From positions 1-28,961 of the forward strand of contig CAZXFH010000040.1 of NCBI GenBank assembly GCA_964640055.1: DNA of 28,961 bases. Reading direction: 5' to 3'. This document shows, piece by piece, positions 23,999 through 28,961 of the stretch. The stretch is from CAZXFH01 sp964640055. Its GTDB lineage: Bacteria > Fidelibacterota > UBA2242 > JAFGTP01. A model generated the notes under the pieces. It had not been told where the DNA came from. It worked only from the letters and a program-made list of their open reading frames with translations, and ran no database searches. The translations under genes and the position numbers were made by a program. Positions within the stretch are counted from its first letter, which is position 1, and each line of letters opens with the position of its first letter.

Positions 23999-25245
23999 TT
24001 GTTCTGTAATCCGTATTCTTTGATTTTACGGTAAAGGGTGCGTTCGCTGATTTTCAGGGCGTTGGCGGTCTGGCGTTTTTTATAATCGAATTTTTCCAGG
24101 GTGCCCTGGATCAGGTCCTTCTCCACCTCTTCCAGGGAAATATTTCCCAATTTATCCGGCTTAATGATCTGATCATCAGTGGTTTCCGCTGGGTTTTCCG
24201 GGGCCGCTTCTTCTTCTGGTGCGTAATATTTTTCATCTTCGAATATCGGGGGTTCATACTTCTGAATGGCCAGGTGAGATTTTTTGTTATACTCGTAAGC
24301 AGGTTTCTGTCCCACCATGATGTTTCTGAGTTCGTTCAGATCGCGACGCAGCATGAATATCTGATGCAGGATCAATTCACGTTCGGCCTGATCAGCCCGC
24401 TTGTGCGGTGTTACACTGACCGGCAGATTAGGAGAGGATTCGCGGGCGCCGCGGCTCATTTTCAATTGTTTAGCGACCATTTTACTATTAATTATTTCAC
24501 CCTTCTGTAAAACGATCATACTTTCCACAAAATTTTTCAGCTCCCGCACATTGCCGGGCCACGAATAGTCCTGCAGGATTTTCATGGCATTGGGTGAGAA
24601 GCCCTTAAAGGAGATATTGTTGCGGTTGGCAAAATCCAGGGCAAATTTTTTGACTAACTCCGGTATATCTTCCGGGTGTTTGCGCAGGGACGGGGCATGA
24701 ATGGTAATGGTTTTCAAACGATAGTAGAGATCTTTGCGAAAACCATTATCCTTATTGACTTCATCCTCCAGGTTCTTATTAGTGGCCGCGATAATACGTA
24801 CATCCACATTGCGCGACCGGGAACCACCTACCGGTAAAAATTCACCGAGTTCCAGCACACGTAAGATTTTGACCTGGGTTTCGCTCGGCATTTCACCGAT
24901 TTCGTCCAGAAAGATGGTACCACCATCAGCCGTTTCAAAATATCCTTTACGATCCTCAATGGCCCCGGTAAAGGCGCCTTTAACATGACCGAAAAGTTCG
25001 CTTTCCAGGATACCGGCCGGAATGGCACCGCAGTTTACTTTAATGAATTTTTCATGTTTCCGCAGACTGTGCCGGTGGATGGCATCGGCGATCAGTTCCT
25101 TGCCGGTACCACTTTCACCGGTAATCAATACGGTGATATCCGTGGCAGCCACCTGGTCGATGATCTCCATTACTTCCCGCATATCATCGGACTTACCCAG
25201 AATTCCATATTTTTTTTGTAATTCTTTTAAGCGTGTATCAGTCAT
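23995..25245 (-). CDS. Sigma-54-dependent AAA+ activator lacking a sensor domain
   Basis: The 416-residue protein starts almost directly with the AAA+ domain (about 12-245): Walker A GESGTGKE near 43, GAFTGA near 90, the Walker B-type GTIFLDEIGEM, and WPGNVRELKNFVES. After a variable linker of about 110 residues rich in Glu and Pro (EDEKYYAPEEEAAPENPAET) comes a Fis-type helix-turn-helix (about 372-414, RQTANALKISERTLYRKIKE). There is no receiver, GAF or PAS domain, so like PspF it should be active unless a separate protein restrains it. AAGGA lies about 7 nt before the ATG. The gene shares an ATGA overlap with lptE, suggesting an envelope function for its regulon; no -24/-12 promoter is visible near it. 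Confidence 0.9.
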   Translation of the reverse strand: MTDTRLKELQKKYGILGKSDDMREVMEIIDQVAATDITVLITGESGTGKELIADAIHRHSLRKHEKFIKVNCGAIPAGILESELFGHVKGAFTGAIEDRKGYFETADGGTIFLDEIGEMPSETQVKILRVLELGEFLPVGGSRSRNVDVRIIAATNKNLEDEVNKDNGFRKDLYYRLKTITIHAPSLRKHPEDIPELVKKFALDFANRNNISFKGFSPNAMKILQDYSWPGNVRELKNFVESMIVLQKGEIINSKMVAKQLKMSRGARESSPNLPVSVTPHKRADQAERELILHQIFMLRRDLNELRNIMVGQKPAYEYNKKSHLAIQKYEPPIFEDEKYYAPEEEAAPENPAETTDDQIIKPDKLGNISLEEVEKDLIQGTLEKFDYKKRQTANALKISERTLYRKIKEYGLQNK

Positions 25246-25412
25246 ATTTATTTCCTTATTGCCTATTTCGTTATCTTACAGTTGAACTACCCGGATTCAG
25301 TCATGATATTATTTTAATTCCTGATCAAAATATATGTCTGCATCCTCTGGGTATTCTCAAATTATTCACTTTCTAGCCAATTAATATTGTTATAGTCCTT
25401 ATTGTTCCCTGA

Positions 25413-26693
25413 TTAAGGTCCTGTTTTCCGTAATCCTTTTTGACCGATATCATTGCGATAATGGGCCTTATTAAAATTTACAGATTGTAAGAACTGGTAA
25501 GCTTTCTGAATAGACTGGTTCAAGTTATCGGCAAAAGCGGTGATCCCCAGAACCCGGCCTCCGTTAGTCAGGAATTGGTCATCCTGCTGTTTTATACCGG
25601 CCAGAAAGGGCATCACGTCGGTTGCAGCTAGCAATTTTTCAATGCCGATGATGGTTTTATTTTTAATATAACTGCCCGGATACCCGCCGGAAGCCATGAC
25701 CACACAAGTTGCTGATTGGGCTGATAACTTAAAATTTTGTTTGTTTAGTTGACCCTGGGCAATACTTTCCAGTAATTCCAAGAAACCGGATTCTACCAGA
25801 GGAATGGTCACCTGTGCTTCAGGATCCCCGAAGCGGACGTTAAATTCAAGCACGTTGATCTGGTTATCCTTGATCATCAGACCGCAGTAGAGTACTCCTT
25901 GATAGGGTTTATTTTCGGCCTGCATGCCTTTAATGGTGGGCTGAATCACTTTGGTCTCCGCTTTCCGGAGCAGTTGCGCAGAGCCCAGGGGGGCCGGGGC
26001 ATAGGCGCCCATGCCGCCGGTATTGGGCCCTTGATCACCATCATAAACCTGCTTATGATCCTGAGCTGGAGAGAGTAATACATAGTCTCTGCCATCGGTA
26101 AGTGCAAACACAGAAAGTTCTTCTCCGGGCAGAAAATCTTCCACCAAAACCTGATTAGCCGCTTGACCGAATTTATGTTCAGTATAGATCTGCTGTATGG
26201 CGGCGGCTTTATCTTTATCATTTTGAATGACCAACGCTCCTTTCCCGGCGGCCAGTCCGTCCACTTTGATCACATAGGGATAAGCCTTATCCCTGATCGC
26301 TTCTTCCAATACGGAACGGTTCTGGCAGACTTTAAAACCTGCTGTGGGAATGCCGTGGCGCGCCATAAATTGTTTGGCAAAGACTTTACTGCCTTCCAGT
26401 TGGGCCGCGGCCTGGGTGGGACCGAATATAGAGAGTCCGGCCTCCTGGAATTGATCCACCATACCCTCCATCAAAGGGGCTTCCGGTCCGACTACGGTAA
26501 GATCAATGGCTTTTTTCCGGGCAAAATCGATCAGGGCGGAGATATCATCGGACTGGAGCTCCACATTAGTACCGTGCAGTCCGGTACCCGCATTCCCAGG
26601 TGCACAAAAGAGCTGCTTGACCCGGGGAGACTGGTTGAGTTTCCAGACAATTGTATGTTCTCTTCCGCCATTGCCAACCACTAATATTTTCAT
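25413..26693 (-). CDS. purD: Phosphoribosylamine-glycine ligase (GARS)
   Basis: The 426-residue protein is full length. The N-terminal domain has VVGNGGREH (5-13) and APGNAGT; the ATP-grasp domain includes VIKVDGLAAGKG near 142 and the metal-binding EFNVRFGDPEAQ near 285; the C-terminal part ends with GGRVLGITAFADN. It joins glycine to phosphoribosylamine with ATP, the second step of de novo purine synthesis, in the cytoplasm. GAGGG lies 5 nt before the ATG in the 12-bp gap after uvrB, so purD is translated from the uvrB transcript. The 167 bp after its stop, before the sigma-54 activator gene, hold the activator's leader and no clear terminator. Confidence 0.96.
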   Translation of the reverse strand: MKILVVGNGGREHTIVWKLNQSPRVKQLFCAPGNAGTGLHGTNVELQSDDISALIDFARKKAIDLTVVGPEAPLMEGMVDQFQEAGLSIFGPTQAAAQLEGSKVFAKQFMARHGIPTAGFKVCQNRSVLEEAIRDKAYPYVIKVDGLAAGKGALVIQNDKDKAAAIQQIYTEHKFGQAANQVLVEDFLPGEELSVFALTDGRDYVLLSPAQDHKQVYDGDQGPNTGGMGAYAPAPLGSAQLLRKAETKVIQPTIKGMQAENKPYQGVLYCGLMIKDNQINVLEFNVRFGDPEAQVTIPLVESGFLELLESIAQGQLNKQNFKLSAQSATCVVMASGGYPGSYIKNKTIIGIEKLLAATDVMPFLAGIKQQDDQFLTNGGRVLGITAFADNLNQSIQKAYQFLQSVNFNKAHYRNDIGQKGLRKTGP

Positions 26694-26705
26694 TTTAACC
26701 CTCGT

Positions 26706-28715
26706 TTATGTTTTACGTCGCAAGCCACTTTTTTTAGAAGTGCTCAATCGTTCGATCTCATCGCGCAGTTCCGCTGCTTTTTCAAATTCAAGCTGATCAG
26801 CGGCTGCGGTCATTTCCCTTTTTAGCAATTCGAGCAGTTCAATTTTATCCAACTTATCACCATATTTGGCGGCAATACTTTTTTTGGGGACCATTTCGTG
26901 GGGTTTGACATCAGCTACCGAGGTGCTCAGCATGACCTCATCGGTGGATTTGTAAATCGTCTGAGGAGTAATGTTATGGTCCCGGTTATAAGCCTTCTGT
27001 TTGTGCCGCCGCCGATTGACCTCATTGATCACTTTTTGCATGGAATTGGTCATGACATCGGCGTAGAAGATGACCCGGCCGTTCACGTTGCGGGCCGCCC
27101 GCCCCGATATTTGCATCAGGGAGCGTTCCGAACGCAAGAAGCCTTCTTTATCGGCATCCAGGATCGCAACTAGGGAGACTTCCGGGAGATCCAATCCCTC
27201 GCGTAACAGATTTATACCCACCAGTACATCGAATTTGCCCAGCCGCAGGTCCCGTAATATGGTGACCCGCTCGAGTGTGTCGATCTCTGAATGCAGGTAA
27301 TGCACTTTCAGGCCGCTGCCTTTCAGATAGTCGGACAGATCCTCAGCCATACGCTTGGTCAGGGTCATGACCAGAACCCGTTCTTTCCGTCCGGTAACCT
27401 GATATATTTCATCGATCAGATCGTCTATCTGATGTTTTGTCGGCCGCACCGATACCGCCGGATCCAGCAGGCCGGTAGGCCGGATGATCTGTTCCACTAC
27501 TTCACCATGGGTTTTATCCAATTCATACTCGGCCGGTGTGGCGGAAACAAAGATAGCCTGATTCACATGTTGCTCGAATTCTGCGAATTTCAGAGGTCGG
27601 TGATCCAGCGCCGACGGCAGCCGGAAGCCATATTCCACCAGGGTCTCTTTGCGGGCCCGGTCACCGTTATACATGGCTCTCAATTGCGGTAGGGTCACAT
27701 GGGATTCATCGATAAAAATAAGATAATCATCGGGGAAAAAATCCAGTAGGGTATAAGGGGGTTCTCCAGGCTTACGGTCCGTAAAGTGACGCTCGTAGTT
27801 TTCAATACCCTGACAATAGCCAATCTCCTGGATCATTTCCAGATCAAAGTTCGTACGCTGTTCCAGACGCTGCGCCTCCAGTAAACGGTTCTCTTCCCGG
27901 AGTACTTTAAGATGCTCTTCCAGTTCAGTTCGAATGGTTTGAATGGCTTTTTGGGTTTTGGCTTCCGATGAGACAAAATGTTTGGCCGGGAAAATAACGA
28001 TTTTATCATGTTCAGCCCGTTTTTCATTATTCAAGGGATCATAGGAATAGATCTTTTCGATCTCATTGCCAAAAAATTCGATCCGGTAGGCAAAATCCTC
28101 GTAAGCGGGATAAATTTCCACCATATCGCCCCGGGCCCGGAAGCTTCCCCGCTCCAGATTCTGATTGTTACGGGCATAATAGATATCCACCAGCTGACTG
28201 AAAAGTCCCCGGATACCCATTTTTTTGCCTTGCTCCAATTGTACGGTAAAGCGGCTATATTCCCTGGGGGAACCAATACCGTAGATACAAGAGACACTGG
28301 CCACCACGATTACATCCCGGCGGCTCATCAGGGCACTGGTGGCTTTTAAGCGCAGCTTGTCAATTTCATCATTTATGGAGGAGTCCTTTTCAATATAGGT
28401 ATCGGTCACTGGCAGGTAGGCTTCGGGTTGATAATAATCGTAAAAACTGATGAAATATTCCACGGCATTATGGGGGAAAAAGCGTTTGAACTCACTGTAT
28501 AACTGGGCCGCTAGCGTTTTATTATGAGAGATGACCAGAGTAGGCCGCTGGATATTTTGGATTACATGTGCCATGGTAAAGGTCTTACCGCTGCCGGTTA
28601 CTCCCAAAAGTGTCTGCCATTTATCATTGCGCTCTATCCGGTTGGTCAATTTGCTGATTGCCTGCGGCTGATCACCGGTCGGTTTGAGTTGCGTCTGTAA
28701 CTTAAAGTCTGCCAT
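26706..28715 (-). CDS. uvrB: Excinuclease ABC subunit B
   Basis: The 669-residue protein matches UvrB throughout: Walker A GVTGSGKT (38-45), the DNA-clamping beta-hairpin region YDYYQPEAYLPVTDTYIEK near 95, the DESH motif IDESHVTLPQLRAMYNGD near 340, helicase motifs V-VI in GINLLREGLDLPEVSLV and QISGRAARN near 505-545, and the C-terminal UVR domain (about 630-665) that binds UvrC. With UvrA and UvrC it carries out nucleotide-excision repair. It heads a transcript with purD 12 bp downstream. No Shine-Dalgarno match is clear before the ATG. The 246 bp upstream to the window edge contain no SOS-box that I could identify and one 36-codon frame of unknown value. Confidence 0.98.
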   Translation of the reverse strand: MADFKLQTQLKPTGDQPQAISKLTNRIERNDKWQTLLGVTGSGKTFTMAHVIQNIQRPTLVISHNKTLAAQLYSEFKRFFPHNAVEYFISFYDYYQPEAYLPVTDTYIEKDSSINDEIDKLRLKATSALMSRRDVIVVASVSCIYGIGSPREYSRFTVQLEQGKKMGIRGLFSQLVDIYYARNNQNLERGSFRARGDMVEIYPAYEDFAYRIEFFGNEIEKIYSYDPLNNEKRAEHDKIVIFPAKHFVSSEAKTQKAIQTIRTELEEHLKVLREENRLLEAQRLEQRTNFDLEMIQEIGYCQGIENYERHFTDRKPGEPPYTLLDFFPDDYLIFIDESHVTLPQLRAMYNGDRARKETLVEYGFRLPSALDHRPLKFAEFEQHVNQAIFVSATPAEYELDKTHGEVVEQIIRPTGLLDPAVSVRPTKHQIDDLIDEIYQVTGRKERVLVMTLTKRMAEDLSDYLKGSGLKVHYLHSEIDTLERVTILRDLRLGKFDVLVGINLLREGLDLPEVSLVAILDADKEGFLRSERSLMQISGRAARNVNGRVIFYADVMTNSMQKVINEVNRRRHKQKAYNRDHNITPQTIYKSTDEVMLSTSVADVKPHEMVPKKSIAAKYGDKLDKIELLELLKREMTAAADQLEFEKAAELRDEIERLSTSKKSGLRRKT

Positions 28716-28961
28716 TTCGGCAGAAATTTAGTCAAAAATGGGCTAAGATTCAATGAATAAAGCGGTCAAATTCAAAGGGTTATCCTGGGTTTTAGGTAAA
28801 AATTTCCCGGAGGTGGAATTTATCCTGCTGAGTGAGAAACTTTGATGTCTCATACAGAATATTACCGAAAAATACCTCGATGCTTACATCGGAGAGTTTC
28901 ATTTCAATTGATAAATGAAAAAATAAAAAATTGATTTTTGGGCAAAAAAATATATACAGAA

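Noticed and set aside
28792..28902. A 36-codon minus-strand frame (MKLSDVSIEVFFGNILYETS...) upstream of uvrB.
   Set aside because: The composition looks somewhat coding-like, but there is no ribosome-binding site, no known family, and it lies close to the window edge in AT-rich DNA.
28716..28961. Looked for a LexA/SOS box in front of uvrB.
   Set aside because: Neither a CTG-N10-CAG nor a GAAC-N4-GTTC type site could be identified.

Overview
This window most likely comes from a Gram-negative bacterium of the FCB type (Bacteroidota, Chlorobi, Calditrichota or Marinimicrobia-like; the exact phylum cannot be fixed from this sequence). The reasons are an LptE-like outer-membrane lipoprotein joined to a sigma-54 AAA+ activator, a type III glutamine synthetase, two sigma-54 activators, a WG-repeat secreted protein, and a DUF92 protein with a dolichol/phytol-kinase-like N-terminal half. 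Nearly all genes are chromosomal housekeeping or envelope genes. There is no complete insertion sequence, prophage or CRISPR array.

Layout. Positions 1-3830 (minus strand) hold a TetR regulator, an RND/MMPL exporter and a pair of half-size YraQ/ArsP-type permeases, the last one cut by the window edge. Two near-identical operator-like sites lie exactly 17 nt upstream of the TetR and MMPL starts, and a MITE-like inverted-repeat segment lies between the two genes. Positions 3830-5900 are a decayed stretch: a short-chain dehydrogenase broken by one base in an A5 run, a possible frameshifted ORF remnant, and a conserved-looking hypothetical gene.

Positions 5891-9064 (minus) look like one envelope-stress unit: ECF sigma factor, zinc-binding anti-sigma factor, two Spy/CpxP-like periplasmic proteins, and a NadC-like protein that has lost the family's main substrate-binding motifs. 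An ECF-type promoter lies in front. Divergent from it is a fused isoprenoid-alcohol kinase-like/DUF92 membrane protein, followed by convergent comEC.

Positions 13455-17741 form the most interesting region. A NifA-like GAF/AAA+/Fis activator (minus) faces a tRNA-Asn and glnN (GSIII) on plus. The space between carries four TACA-N4-TGTA palindromes in two pairs, each pair spaced exactly 30 bp, and a good sigma-54 promoter lies just before the tRNA. The activator probably controls its own gene and a tRNA-Asn/glnN transcript in response to nitrogen status.

Positions 17892-28715 are all on the minus strand: the WG-repeat protein; a group nadE/acylphosphatase plus a small secreted protein; a group sigma-54 activator, lptE, asnS, LOG-like protein; and uvrB-purD. 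Many junctions are 4-bp start/stop overlaps or gaps of about 10 bp, pointing to co-transcription.
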